A stretch of DNA of 64,000 bases from contig NC_135003.1 of the NCBI RefSeq assembly GCF_051020985.1, forward strand, positions 5,046,001-5,110,000, read 5' to 3'. Under the pieces are notes generated by a model. It saw only the letters and a list, made by a program, of their open reading frames with translations, searched no databases and was not told the origin of the DNA. Made by a program: the position numbers and the translations under genes. This document shows, piece by piece, positions 12,481-25,343 of the stretch. The stretch is from Nomia melanderi (taxonomy: Eukaryota > Arthropoda > Insecta > Hymenoptera > Halictidae). Every line of letters begins with the position of its first letter. Positions within the stretch are counted from its first letter, which is position 1.

Positions 12481-13149
12481 TAAGTAAACGACATTCGATA
12501 TTGAAAAGAGATATTAAAAATTCTTTCAGTCGAACACGTTCTCTCTATTAATTCGAATACTGGAAGCGCTATTGCACGTGCAGAGCTGTAAACTTGCTCT
12601 GGATTAGCATTTCGGACAGGACAGAGACGCGTGGGCAAGACCACGAATCGCTGAAATAGTTGAACGTCCGGTGTTCACCCACGTGGGTCAGGTACCTAAT
12701 CTAAACCCTTGCGCGTTCGTGTCTGGAAGTCGGTTAATACCGGTTTTATTCGCACCTGGTAAACCGTACACGTCTATTCCCAGCGACGTACGACCTCACA
12801 GACTGATAAAACCCGACGATTATTTGGCCAGCATTTCTTTCTCGACTCTTATCTGGCTTACACTTGCAGTTTACAGAGTCATAGCTGTGTTTTCTCCCCG
12901 AGTGACTGCGGTTCCCGAAGATTATGCGCTTGTTTCGCGATAGTACGGCATTGTTCCTCCATGATCCGTTTGCGATGGATCTGACGTCACTGGCAAACAG
13001 CCCTCAGGCACGCGAGAACACTTGCTCTTGAATCGGTGTCGTAAACCGTGACTGGTTACAACTGCGTATCTAAATGATCATAATTTGAAACTCTTCTACT
13101 TGTTAGAGGGTATACGATATGCGAGGAAAGGATCAAAGTGTTGGTATAG
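12481..13149. other. GC-richer block with no defended gene
   Basis: The block at about 12500-13060 is CpG-richer and open for 90 residues on plus (12671-12943) and 66 on minus. Neither frame has recognisable motifs. It is similar in character to the other GC-richer blocks of the window. Confidence 0.4.
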
Positions 13150-13375
13150 TTTAGTAGCAGAAATACCGTGCTCAACAAAATGATTGGTTTTAGTTTTCTT
13201 ATTTCGCGATTATTGATAATTTACGACTATTAAATATTTGAAATAATTTTAAATATAAGCAGTTTTACTTGGATACTATAATGAATATATGAAGAAACAG
13301 AAATATATATAGTGTTACAATTTTTGTAAGGGTTACGTGTCAATCGCATTAAATGTTAGGTAGTTCTGCTGTTAA
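13150..13375. mobile_element. Probable degenerate TTAA-type MITE related to family A
   Basis: The left side reads TTTAGTAGCAGAAATACC and the reverse complement of the right side TTAACAGCAGAACTACC, so the inverted ends share AGCAGAA.TACC. The right end is TTAA at 13372-13375 and the left TTAA is mutated. The length of 226 bp and the terminal ACTACC match family A, but the interior is too diverged for a firm alignment by eye. Confidence 0.5.
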
Positions 13376-14888
13376 AGTCAGAAATTCGCTATAATAAAGC
13401 ACAGCAGTGGTAAGACAAATCTTACACATTATATTGCACTAGGGGTAATTTTTCTTCTTGCGAGAAATATACGGGTGAAATTGGTTTCCGACTTTGTTAT
13501 GATCCTATCAAAATATCTAAACAAATTTTTAAAATGTAATTATAGAGATAGACTAGTATTACTATAAAAATTGTGAATGTTACTTTTATGCTTTTATAAG
13601 AAATCACCTTTCTGAATTTCTTAAACAAACTTAACTTTTCATAGTCACAGTTTTCAATTAAATAGTCGGAAGGTTAAATGTTCTATCTGCATCATATAAA
13701 ACGTAATTCATATTCAACGAACCAACGAATATTTCAAAACGAATGTACAAACGGCGCATTTTTAATAATAATATAAATATATAATAATAAAATTAAATGT
13801 AATTCAATAATATAAATTTATAACGTGTCTTGTCCCAATAAAAAGAGATTAAAGTGACGCAAGATATTCTAAGACGCCCGAATCATTCTTTCGGTACCAG
13901 ACAATGCACTTTTCTCGTGGCAGTCACTTCACCCGGTCAAATACTTCTTGCTACGAGTAGTAAAGCAATAATTGCGAGTCAACTCTATTTCGACCGTGGT
14001 TTCTCGTTCCCGATGTTAAACGATCTAGAGCGGGTAAATTTATTCGCTGCATCCCAGTGCGGCGCGTGGAACTTTTCTCGTTCGGCTCTTATCTCGCGTC
14101 GTGTCGTAAAGTGCGGGAGCCAAGCGCTAATTACCGCGGCCATGATATTTCGAAAGCAACTTCTCATTTTCGTAATTTGTCGACTTGTTCCGAGATCGTC
14201 CGAGCCGGAATCTTGGATACCGGAAAACGATTAAACCACGAAGACAATCGCGATACCGCGGGCATTCGTCTAAGAATTTGCGGCGATTGCCGGGGGCATT
14301 GAATGATGTGAGATACGCGCGAGCGCGCCTCCTGGAAATGAACCACGCGGATGAAGAGTAATGGCGCTTCACCGATAAGGAGAAATTGAGATAAAAGTGC
14401 CGGAGAATGCGTGCAAGGCGGTTTAATGGAAATTTATTGAAATCGTTGAAATTTAACTCCGTTGTCGGAGCTCCGACAATGAGTCAGTGGTTGAATTGTT
14501 TCCCTGTAACATGCATTCGTTGGTTCGCCATCAATACGCGAATATACAATTGAAAGAAAAGTTTTGTAATAGAAGTTTAGTAATAAATTTTCTGTGACAT
14601 AGGCTGATGTTGACTTCGTTTGAGTTAGTATGTTATATTTATATAGTAATTATGTTTATTTAGTATGTAATACATTTTTCTGGAGCAAATGTCGGACGAA
14701 TGTCACCTCTTTTTAAACTGGGTGTGGTTTGGATATACTTTCAAATAATTCTTATCGAACTGACAAATAACGTTCATTCGAAGTATTTTTTTATATTATA
14801 ATTTAAAGTGTTACGATGAAACATGATTTAAGATCTATTGATGAATATGACACTTTAGATATTTACTTGGTAATGGAAAAATTAGTTG
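13376..14888. other. AT-rich stretch with GC-richer block at 13.85-14.54 kb
   Basis: The block at 13854-14540 is open on both strands for 60-126 residues in mutually shifted frames, with no recognisable domain. It contains a perfect 18-bp palindrome at 14462-14479 (TTGTCGGAGCTCCGACAA). The rest is AT-rich and unassigned. Confidence 0.4.
14462..14479. other. Perfect 18-bp palindrome
   Basis: The sequence TTGTCGGAGCTCCGACAA is its own reverse complement. It could be a dimer binding site or a chance hairpin. It lies in a GC-richer block and is followed at once by TGAGTCAG, an AP-1-like motif. No function is claimed. Confidence 0.5.
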
Positions 14889-15105
14889 GAAAATATTCCA
14901 TTGAACACCATTGTATACTTTATTCTATCGCTCCTAGGATAATTGATGTTGGTTCATTTAGATCTTCAAAATTGCAAGTTTAAAAACTGACAATTAGTAT
15001 ATATATTCGTATAATTGCATCAATCAAAATTGAAATAAACATTTACCAAATAATCATAGAATTCGGCGTGCGTCAAATTGATGCGTTCTGTAATCCTAGT
15101 GTTAA
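14889..15105 (+). mobile_element. TTAA-type MITE, family E (degenerate)
   Basis: The right end is CTAGTG followed by TTAA at 15102-15105. The left end is decayed. The interior aligns in the same orientation with 33507-33730: TCCTAGRA.AATTGATGTT, TTTAGATCTT, AAACATTTAYCAAATAA, TGCGTC.AATTGA and GTTC.GTAA occur in the same order in both. Confidence 0.7.
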
Positions 15106-15856
15106 AATAAACTATTCAAATTATTCATAATTACATTAAATTTATTGGCATGATGTGAATCGAATGCGACTGAATTAGAAACCATTGCAAGAACATTGTC
15201 GACTTTTTCGCGTGGTCGTACCACTGTGCATCCGAAGGAGAACCGTTGTAGTTGTATAAACGGGGTCAACGTTTGCGAAGGAACTAGAGCTTTCGAACTG
15301 GAAACTATTGCCAGTATGAACCGCCAATAATTTTTACCCAGTTAGAAACTCCCACGGAAACTCAAGAATCGAATGAATACGAAGTAGGTCATTGTTGTGC
15401 CGTACAAGAGGCTGGCAGATACACCGGGAGAAGTCAGGGTCGCACAAAAGATCAAGAGGGATCGACGATCTCTCCGCGGCTAGGCGTTCACGCACGGTCG
15501 AGCCTGTGCAGCCACGGAACGAACCCGGACAACCTGCGACCTGCTTGAAACAGAAAGAGAGACCAAGGGGACGATAAGAACTGAACGACAGAGAGGGAGA
15601 GTGATGGACCGTTATATACGTATAACTGCACTCTAAGCGCATCGATCGTGTGCGGAGAGCGCACCGTAATCGGATTTTCACGCAGATCGTACCCGTATCT
15701 CGTATTGAGATACGAAAATTGAAGGTTACCAATGCGTTGCTAAGTAGTTCCTGCTATACGAAATGATTTTCATTTCAAAAGCAAAAATTTGTGCAAATAA
15801 ATGCCGTTGCTCTATTTATATAACGTTGGAGCTGAAACGCAAAATATCCATTGTCA
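15106..15856. other. GC-richer block with no defended gene
   Basis: The block at about 15170-15740 is open for 132 residues on minus (15334-15732) and 61 on plus. The minus frame is arginine-, serine- and cysteine-rich without any domain I recognise. It is one of the longer frames in the window, but GC-richer sequence makes such lengths unremarkable. Confidence 0.4.
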
Positions 15857-16198
15857 TTTAAAAAACTTCATAATATCTCCATAATGTAAAAAAAATATAA
15901 CCACGATATGTTTAGCTCTATACCTTACAACTTTTGTCCGAACCATTTTTTTTGTATCATTCATACGTTTTAAGTTATTGAGTTTTCTCCAGGAAATAGG
16001 CGTTTGGCCGCACTGTGAGTTGGTCAGAATTTTTGATATTTTTGTAGGTATTATGTGGACTACCTTTGTTTCCTAACTTTGTGCTGGGGTATTCAGTAAT
16101 TTCCTAACTATTGCGCGTGTTTCTATTATTGTTGCTTTTTGGATTGTGCTTTCAATATTTGGGTTGATTCCTAGTAGTTCCTCATTATTGATTTCCTG
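15857..16198 (-). pseudogene. Coding-like remnant, probably of a mobile element
   Basis: Read on the minus strand from about 16198 down to a TGA near 15858, one frame stays open for about 113 codons except for a single TAG. The first part begins EINNEELLGINPNIESTIQK and continues with an IVRKLLNTPA-like segment. Its composition and amphipathic pattern look like real protein and unlike translated AT-rich noise. It reminds me of C-terminal tails of transposable-element polyproteins, but I cannot name the family. Only the first 45 codons look convincingly protein-like. The later part (with TKVVRYRAKHIVV) may be non-coding repeat that happens to be open. There is no start codon at the upstream edge, so it is a fragment. 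Confidence 0.4.
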
Positions 16199-16966
16199 TC
16201 ATTTCAAACTCGTATAACGCGTTCAATTTCAGCAACAAAAATCAATCGACGTAACTCACCCTATTATAATAATAGAAGCCCCGTTCGAAATGTCCACAAA
16301 AAAGAAAACGTTTCTAACCCAAATAAATCAACGCACGGTCGTTCTCGCAACTAACAAAACTATAATTATTTTATATCTCGTTGATATAAGCCGAGTATTA
16401 ACCCCCCTCGTTGACGACCAGTTTTTAATTCGAGTAGTGTAATGGCGCATTATGGGCCGTGAAAGTCTTAATCATAGAATCATGCGGAACTTTCTACCCG
16501 GTAGAGTAATTGAAAGCATATCCGAGCCGGCTCGTCTCTTATTTCGTTCTTTCTCCTCTGACATTACGCATTTACGTGAGGAAGCCCGCTTCGAAGTTGG
16601 AATTCACGGTTCCTGTAACCCTCCTCGCGGGCGCAAGGACAAGGTTATAAATTCTGCATGACGGGAGCCGAGGGAATCTTCGAGTTCGACTCTTGCCAGT
16701 GGAACCGTTCGTTTCGCGGGGACAAGAAAGTCGCGCCGGTGGGTGTCGGGTTTTATTACGAAATCCGTTTTCGCCAACGCGGCTCGTTCGATTGAGCCGT
16801 TTCGCGGGAGCACGAAGTCTCGTTTTTTTTGTTTTTTAAGAAAATCTCGAACGAGATTTATTAAAGCAATGCATACAGTACAAGAATTACAATAATTAAC
16901 AACTGGAGAAATGTTTATACGCTTAGATTACAGTTCTTTAAGAAAGAAATCGTTTTGAGACACGCC
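16199..16966. other. GC-richer block between element remnants
   Basis: A block at about 16440-16830 is open in both directions (69 residues each) without motifs. At 16399 TTAACCCCCC resembles a TTAA-element end without a partner. A small hairpin (AAATCTCG, AA, CGAGATTT) lies at about 16842-16859. Confidence 0.4.
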
Positions 16967-17214
16967 CCAACCCCTTGCTCTGTGATTTCTTTCCCAATTG
17001 CGTTCAACATAGATGTTTCATTGTTCAGAATCCAATAGATGAAAAAAATTCTACACTTATTGTATGTTTATGTTTACTCAGATGCATTGCAATTAATAAT
17101 AGAAAAATAATATTCAATTTAGACTTCGAAGAATTGAGTGACATTTATATTTGTTAAATCGTATTCAAAATCTTTACTGCGTGACTGACACCATACTATA
17201 GGCCAAGGGGTTAA
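16967..17214. mobile_element. TTAA-type MITE, family C
   Basis: The left end is CCAACCCCTTGCTCTGTG (TTAA mutated to CCAA). The reverse complement of the right end is TTAACCCCTTGGCCTATAG, so the termini share ACCCCTTG and scattered further positions. The left 35 or so bases align with the reverse complement of about 25800-25843 (ACCCCTT, CT.TGATTTCTTT), which gives a second copy of this end in the window. The 60-residue frame inside it is not a gene. Confidence 0.6.
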
Positions 17215-20200
17215 GCGCCACGAAACTCTTGACCACTTTTCTGTAGAGTTATTCTTCTGTAACAAAGAAAAGCAGAAATAATTATTAATTATATAGCGTT
17301 ACAATCCTTGCATTACACTATCATCAACTTAGTTACATTATTAAACATTTTCATTGGACATCGGTTTTCTTGTATGTTACGATTAACAATTCGTGTTAAC
17401 AACTTCTATTCGAGCTAGAGAAGTTGCCAAGTGGCAATGATTTGCTCTATATCTGTTTATTGACACGATAGTCGATCGGAGTAACTTTGAATGATAATAT
17501 CAGGGAAAGTGAGTGTCACTGTAGAATTGTTGGAAAAAGGTTGGCTCCTGTATTGACCTCACGAAGTCTCGTTTGATACTGGTGCAAGGAAACAATCCGG
17601 TGCCCGATATATTTGTAGGGGACAAGCCGGCCACGGGGTCGACCACAAGAATACGCGTCGGCTACAAAACTTTCTTGTACCACGAGACCCCATGACGACC
17701 ACACTGGTGGCCAAATATGGCCAGGTATGTGACCAAACATTGATTGAGATTAAAAGAAAACATTAAGATTCGTCCGGGCGGGATTCACCGGTCGATTTCA
17801 AGGAATGATTCAGCCCTTTATTCTGAAGCCCGTGGTCTTGGTTGACGGAAGACTGTTCCCTAATAATAAGAGTATTGTGCGTTTTTATTCTGTTCGGGGT
17901 TGCCTGTGTTGCTTGGATCGTTCTGCTGGTTAAACCTTTAAGTATTTTATTTAGTTGTTTAAGTGTGGACCTATGGACTTGACGCTAGGTTTGTAGAATG
18001 GGGCAATTTGATGTATATTGAACTTTATAAATGTTATTTGGTAAAGTTTTACGTCGATTTCAATCGACGAAATTACATGAGTATTTATCCTAATTGTTGA
18101 TTTTTAAGGCTACGGGTTCTAAGGTTTAAATAAACGAACATCAATTGTTTGTTTTAGAAACAATAGAACAAACTGTACAATGAACGTTCGTAAACCCAGT
18201 GTCGATTATTTCTAAGCGATGATAAGTATACTCGGAAAATAGAAGTTGTTTAAAAAATTCAAATAAATTGTATTGCGGTAATGAACTTTTTCATTAAATT
18301 GTTATAGAAATCTAGTGCTTGTGTGTTAATAAAAATTTGTTATACGTATGTATATGTAGATCAGAATATTTAATATTTGAACGTATGTTTCTCTCTGTTG
18401 TTTTAATGTTTTAGGCAATATTCTTCAGTTATTCTATTCTGAGTAACTCCTAATTAATTTACAAAGACTGTACATTGAGAAAAATTCCTTGAAAAAATAT
18501 TTGGAATATTGGAGAATGTATTTTTGTGAGACCCTGATGAAAAAATACAGAAAAATCTACTAATTACTAATTATAAGTATACAGTCACAATTGTTTGTAC
18601 ACCATGGGATAGCATTATTCGAAAGAGGATTATTAAAATTCTACAAAAACTGAGATTAAAATTCGAGACTTGGAGATATAAGAAACTGAAAACGAATTCT
18701 GAAAACGTGTAATAAAATAGAAAGCACGCTTATAACGACACAATTCGAAAGCATTAGAACTAGCGTAAAATGCGTACTACTTCTGTTGATTGGAATGGAG
18801 ATAACACCTCATCACAAATGACATAGAAATTTTCTTTGAGGAAGTTCCGACAATAAGCAACATCATTTACACCAATCATAATATCTAAAGAAGCTACTGA
18901 CTAATGCAGAAAGAAGATTGGATTCTAATTATTCATTTACAAAAGAATCATATACTGAAAACCTCATGATTCCATGGAATCAAAGTTTTATGCGGAGTAT
19001 TTTAATATAGCTTTAGAGATACAAATAGGTAAATAATCCCATTTAATAACCGGTTGTTTATTTTATTGCATTGAATATGACAGACCAAGCAATATATTTT
19101 TCAAAATATTTACATTTTGAATATTTTAGGAAGAATTTTATTTATACTATCATGCCTTAATCAATTATGATATTTTTATTGTCAAGTAGAAAAAAGTGTG
19201 TCTTCAGATTGACAAATATACATTATCGTCTAGCATTATGAGCAACCACTTACAGAGTAAAGTACAATCGATCATAATATTAATGAAGTATAATTAACTT
19301 ATTAATATGAGCTTGCAATTTATTATGAAAGAGGCTGTAAGGCTTTATAATAGATAAGACCCTTAAGACTACCACTAAAATTTGATTTATAATAGACCTG
19401 ACTAGAATACTCTTCGTTTAAAAAGTTTCCTGGTGCTCAGAAATTTCACCTTGCCAGTTAATGGTTAAGTATTAATAATCAGATACCTCATTTTTGAAGT
19501 ATAGATTTTTTCCTTAGAATTTGGAATTTGGCAAATAAAGGAAATGACAGTACAAAGTGAAAAAGTGAATAAAGAAATTAGAGTTTGTTAATATTCTATT
19601 AATAATGAATAAATATTCTAATAATAGAATAAAGAAAATATATTTTATATATTTACAAATTAAAAATGTATAATACATTTATATGTGTGTAAATATTGCT
19701 TCTTAATTAAAAAAATAAATATAAAACATAAACACGAATATGTTGTTTGTTAATTATTTGGTGCTCTGTTTTAGCTATAATATTCCAAAATATTATAGAC
19801 AAGTGACAAAAATATTCCATATTTTGTTAGAAAGTTCTATAAATAAATAAAAATCTAATTCTGAGAAAGCTTTTAATTGTAATGGCGCGATTTATTATGA
19901 AATTGAAAATAATGTTATGGAAATAAAGTTTAAAACAATTTAAAAATAATGATACGCATTATATTGTATTATAATGTCATACGTACCGAGTAGAAAGATG
20001 CGATAATAATAAATCTAAAAGTCACTACTAATAGCTACATTCGATCATTTACAAAGCGTTAAGTAATCTAGTTTAAAAAAAAGAATTAAACAATTCATTG
20101 GTAACACAGTTTCCATTTATTGAACTTTACAATTGTTATGTGGAAATTTAATACTTCTAACGTAAGAAAGGAAACCATGGAAGAACAGCCCTCAAATTCA

Positions 20201-21621
20201 GCTTATATTTGAACATTTGTATTTAATATGTTCAATCAAAATCGTTTATCTATTCAATGATCAATTTAGTACCCCGTTTAAGCGTTTATTGAATGCCATC
20301 TAAATGGACTATATCGTGGTCCAGTCACGTTTCAGGACGTTCAATAACATTTGAAAGTATTGTGACCGTTTCCTGAGCGTGTCGTAACTCGACTATCACG
20401 ATCATCATAATGTGAGACATTGCTAACATCAGATAAGTGATATGTTTGAAGTAAATGTATGATTGGTCGTTTTCCAATCTATGTATATTGATGGTCGTCT
20501 TCAGTATTATCTTGTAACAAGTCTTTTAGACCATAGTTTTATAACAAAAAATAGTAAAATATACGACAACTACATAAAAGATGACATCTGCTAGGTAATT
20601 CTTATATTTGTACAACTAAATATCAGAATTTCCCATTAATTTTTGCGAAATTAAAAATTAACAGTTACGTTAATATGTAATGATTACATTTGAATTTAGT
20701 AGATTGCCCGGATATCTTTATGTTTAGTATTTAAATTGCGTATTTATAATTGCAATTAAAACAAACTTACTTAGTGAAAGGAAAGACAGTTAATTTCATC
20801 CACTTTCCCCTATGAGATACAAACTTCAATATTCCGCAGGTACAAAAACTTAATGTTCTAGAATTAATCATTTTCTTAGGGACCACCTTCAACTTTCCTT
20901 TTCTTTGAAACTCTCGCAATTAGCTGAACTATAAAATTATTTGACCCGATGCTGTTCTGTTTTAAATGCATATTAAAAAGATCTTCACCATTTTTTTGGT
21001 ATTATCGATCACTGCAAAATACTAAAATGTAAAACAAAAGTGTGATGTGAGTGTTTTAAAATAATAATGGTTTAATCGCTCTTTTTGAATTTTTGAGGAA
21101 GAAAGCTTCTGTGAAATAATCTTAGATTAATTAAATACTAATATTACAATTGCTAATATTAATGTTCATAATAAATTTGTAACATGAGTATTTAATCACT
21201 CCAAGAAAATTTCGCAAAAGCTTCTTTTCACTTGAGAAGTCAATACTGCAATCGTAATCGTGCCAAAGAACAGAATCTAAAACGATAAAAAATTGAGTCT
21301 TCTCATTGTCTAAGACAATACACCTCACAAGTACAAAGTTTTAGAACGTAAAGAAATATCGATGCACTGAAAAGGGATACTGATCGAATAAAATGGTCGC
21401 GTCGTCTCGTGGATCGTACCGGAAACGTAGTTCGCTCTTCCGTTTCGCTCGCGCTTCTTCATTCCTTACACACTTCCGACCTGTACAGTCTTCTGCGATT
21501 TATAAGTAGGCATAGAGTGTAGCATATGTAGGAGTTGATGTCTGGAAGGAATGTGAGTCTAATTGGTTAATTTTCATCTTTTCTCAACTCAGTTTTGATA
21601 ATAATTTTTTATAATAATTCG
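17215..21621. other. Long AT-rich stretch with one GC-richer block
   Basis: The GC-richer block at about 17510-17960 is open for 74 residues on minus with no recognised domain. From there to 21.3 kb the sequence is strongly AT-rich with no frame above 60 residues except one of 65 at 21131-21328 (minus). At 18582-18604 TACAGTCACAATTGTTTGTA resembles one terminus of a Tc1/mariner element, but no inverted partner is visible. A short CpG-richer piece lies at about 21380-21500. Confidence 0.4.
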
Positions 21622-21863
21622 TTAACCCTTTGGGCGCTAGGGGAAATTTTCATACATATTCGAGAAATGTCAGACAATTTTAAACAAAGATGCATGATTA
21701 TATACAAAAACTTATATTTATAGAATTTTGAGTTAAAGTTCGTATAATTTTTACATAATACTAAAAACATGTCAGATTTCCTTTATTACTAATAAAATAA
21801 AAAATAAACTTTCGCAAGTGCATGAAGGAGCAGTATATCGCTCCATGGTACCCAAAAGGTTAA
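21622..21863. mobile_element. TTAA-bounded MITE, single copy in window
   Basis: It is bounded by TTAA at 21622-21625 and 21860-21863. The left end CCCTTTGGGCGCTAGGG and the reverse complement of the right end CCTTTTGGGTACCATGG share CC.TTTGGG and scattered further matches. The interior is AT-rich without coding. The length of 242 bp fits the other TTAA elements here. Confidence 0.65.
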
Positions 21864-24800
21864 TATATTTACACGTAACCAATCAAAAATATAAACAAAA
21901 TAGACCAAGAGATACCATCTTGCTCCTATGAGTATATATTATTTAATTTTTTTAGCATTATTAATTCATACAATATGGTTTTGTAATTAGAGTAATTAGT
22001 TATTTATTCTGAAATATTACTAAGTACTATATAATACTTTTACTTCTTCAATATATCATGTAGAAACATGATATTATACTCTTTTTTATATTGAATTATT
22101 TGAAAAATATGTTCACTCTCCTGCATGCTGAAAGTCCATCAAAAATAACTATCAAAAGTAACTTTTATACCTCTATGCATTTAAAAGTAGATTCACGTGA
22201 GTTTTACTATCTAGGGAAGAGATGACAGCTGTCATAGCAGACTGGCTATGTCAATTATTAGCTATCGAAAGTTGCTTCTATATAGAGAAGATCCCAGGTG
22301 CCTTGCAGTCTTTTCCATAAATTTGGCTTCTTGGTAGAGCTCGAAGCAATAAATTTAACGATCCTTGTTTCGAGCAGATATGACTAATATTTAAGAAATA
22401 TTAATCAATAAAAATATCAAATCGGTAATATTATATTTTAAAACTATCAAGTATATAGAATGAAAATCTTACATCTTCATAATTTTAGTGATTGTATTGA
22501 ATAGGATTTTCCAGAAACTGCAATTGAACACTAAGTAAAATGCTGTTTATTGTTAGTTGACTACTTAATCCTTCAATAATTTTTTAAAATTATATATGTA
22601 GAGATCTTATGAAATACTATTCACAACTGAAAAAAATCAAGGACATAGTCGAAAAGTGATGGAGATTTTAAACTGAGGAAATTATGAATAAAATCAAACT
22701 TTGATAGAGCAATTTGTGTGCTTTCAAACATTAAACCATATTCCTATATACTATTGTTCATAATTATCTAAACGACAGAGATGCGATACTTTACTTCATT
22801 TTTGAAGAATAAACGTAGATATCCAATATTATTGTTAATATAAATAACTACTATAATAACCAACCCTCTTTCCATAATACACAGTTTGTAATTACATATA
22901 ATTTAAACATTGTTTGCCAAATCCACGAATCGCACAATATAATAAAAACTAGTTTCCCATTAAAAAAGAGAACACACGGACAAACCACAATAACGCATCA
23001 GTAAAGGAATAAAAAAGTATACTTCTCTAAGGAATGATAAAAAAAAAAATTAATTCATCTACTATACAACTGAACTAAAGGAATCTCGTCAAAAGCACTC
23101 TTCCAGTTGCGTTTATAAAAAAATTCAGACCAATCGTTAAAAAGTCGTGAAGTCCAGTGTTAAAAACTCTGTGTCAAATCCGAATACTTAACCCGTTAAA
23201 TCAGTCTCCAGTTTCGAGGATGATTCTATCGATTCAAAGTTGCGAATCGACACGTAGCGTTAAATGGATTCCGGACGGGGGATGGTTCGCCGCGCACGTT
23301 CAACTCGACTTCCGCTCTCGGCGTATACGCGTGTGCCGTCTTCCCGTTCATTTTCTGACCGTGGCATCGCTCGAATCGACAGTTCGCGCAACGTAGCGCC
23401 GTACTCCGTGGACAAATATAAAAGCGTCGTACGCTAATTATTCTGCTCGAATTAACGAGCCTTTGAAACCCGCGTAACCCCTTTTGCCACGCGGAAGATA
23501 CGTATCGGCGGTTCAATTAAACCGCGCTCATGCAATCCTATTCCGCCCGCACTTTTTCGTCGTCCACTTTCCTCTTCCTGCTCGTCCCCTCTTTGTCTTC
23601 CTTTTCATTTCGTTTTCCTTTTTTAATCGTCTCTTCATCTGCCCGTTCCCGTTTCTTCCATGACGAGTTTTATTGCGGCATCGAAGAGAATCCACTCTCT
23701 GTCGTCTTGTTGCTTCGGTCAATATAACTTCCGCCACAATTATAATTTCATTGCTCACGTCGGAGAGCTTCTAAAATCGACAAATTGATGGAGATTCGTT
23801 TCGTAACGGGAACGCGCGAGTCTTATTAATTAAATTAAGACTAATTAAGAGGGATATCGATTAAATTGAACATTCTTTTATATATGAACGACAGGTGGTA
23901 AATATGTAATGCGTACAAGCAAGTTGTCCGCTGGGATAATGATGGTTTTACTGGATCGTGTATTTGGAATATTGTAATGTGTACAGTGTCTCTTAGCAGT
24001 GAATGGCTCGACTAAACGAAACTTATTTATAATTATTTAGTGAGAATCTTTGCGCAGTTGTGAATTTTGAAAAATTGTTTTTCAGAAAAGTTGTTAATTC
24101 AGTAGCTGCAAAAATGTGTGACTTATAAATGTTATTAATGAACAGTCCTCTCCATATTTACAGGAGTAAATAGAATTTGGTGTTAGAAAAGTGATGATTT
24201 TCTTAGTACAGACTCTTTTATTATATTACTCGTCTTTATGGATAAATACGTACTTGCTTGTTGTGTTCTAATGTATCTTACACCTGTTAAATCTTTATTT
24301 AACCAAAATCCTCTATTTCAATAAATATTGTTAAAATAAATAATTGCCTTAAATGTAAAATCAAATAAACATTATAGAATGTATTTTACTTTATTATTAC
24401 AGGTGCAGATTCATTCTATTCAGCATGACCGAGTGAATTCTTATTATTTCGTGTTAAACCCAATAATAATGAAATTTATTTCAAATATGAACAATTAAGT
24501 GTCAATCGAGTATTTTAACCGTACAATTTTTAAAAATTCAAAAAGCGATGTTAACCGATTTGGTCAAAGAGCGACTCATAATATAAATATAAAATTATCC
24601 AAACAACATGAATTTAAGACGACTTTTCAACTAAATCATACAAGTAAGTTGACAAGAAAGTTTTGTCGTTGTTTTAGGGAAAATTCAATTTTATATATTT
24701 AACTTTAGAAAAAAGATCAATTAATAATACATTAGGCATTGTTTTCTATAATCTACAACCATTTATTAACTACTTCATCTATGCCGATGTAGAATGTAAA

Positions 24801-25343
24801 GACAATCCTATCCTTTCACCATAAAAAAAAGAATAATAAAAAATCATGGACCGCACGCATTTCAATTTTATGTGGTTCAAAAATAGAGCATGAATTTTTA
24901 TGAACTTCCGTGGCGTTATGCCCAAATTGGAATTCATAAAGCATAAAGTATCGGAAATGAATTTTCTCTTCATAATAAATATTTATTTTCCAAAATTTAA
25001 AAATCAAGAAAACGATTCCAATTTAAAAACTCAAATTAAATAATATTAGTTTTCGATTGCTACCAAAATCATTCGTATCATACAACGAACAATAAAAGAA
25101 TAAGCCTGTCAAGTTGAATAATCGAAAAACGACAAAACTTTCTTGTCAACCTAATACTTACTCCTCCTGTAACATCGAGTCAGGCTAGTAATGAAAATTT
25201 TCTACCGAATTCAACAAATTTAAATAATATTTATTCGTTCTGCATATAAATAAAATATTACTTGTCTATTCTCAATCTTTAACCTTCAGACTAAACGTAG
25301 AATTAAAATACGCATGAAATTCTTATTTCTTTCTACTAAATTA
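21864..25343. other. AT-rich stretch with GC-richer block at 23.15-23.86 kb
   Basis: The block at 23150-23860 is the main feature. It is open in both directions (65-96 residues) but has no domain I recognise and includes a pyrimidine-rich run at about 23550-23640. The rest is AT-rich. At 23150-23163 GTCCAGTG running into TTAA is a possible lone element end. The weak exon candidate at 24403-24498 is listed separately. Confidence 0.4.
24403..24498 (+). CDS. Weak candidate terminal exon
   Basis: A pyrimidine-rich tract ends in TTACAG at 24397-24402 and is followed by 31 open codons (starting VQIHSIQHDRVNSYYFVLNP) and a TAA at 24496-24498. The composition is less biased than most AT-rich chance frames. 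A run of this length open in one frame is not rare, there is no partner exon in view, and I recognise no protein family. It is recorded only as a site to compare with transcripts. Confidence 0.12.
   Translation: MQIHSIQHDRVNSYYFVLNPIIMKFISNMNN

Noticed and set aside
16670..16700. tRNA-like GAGTTCGACTC segment
   Set aside because: The T-arm stem does not extend to five pairs and there is no D-arm or acceptor stem at the right distance.
18582..18990. Full Tc1/mariner element starting TACAGTCACAATTGTTTGTA
   Set aside because: No inverted partner end and no transposase-like frame could be found downstream. At most one terminus is present.
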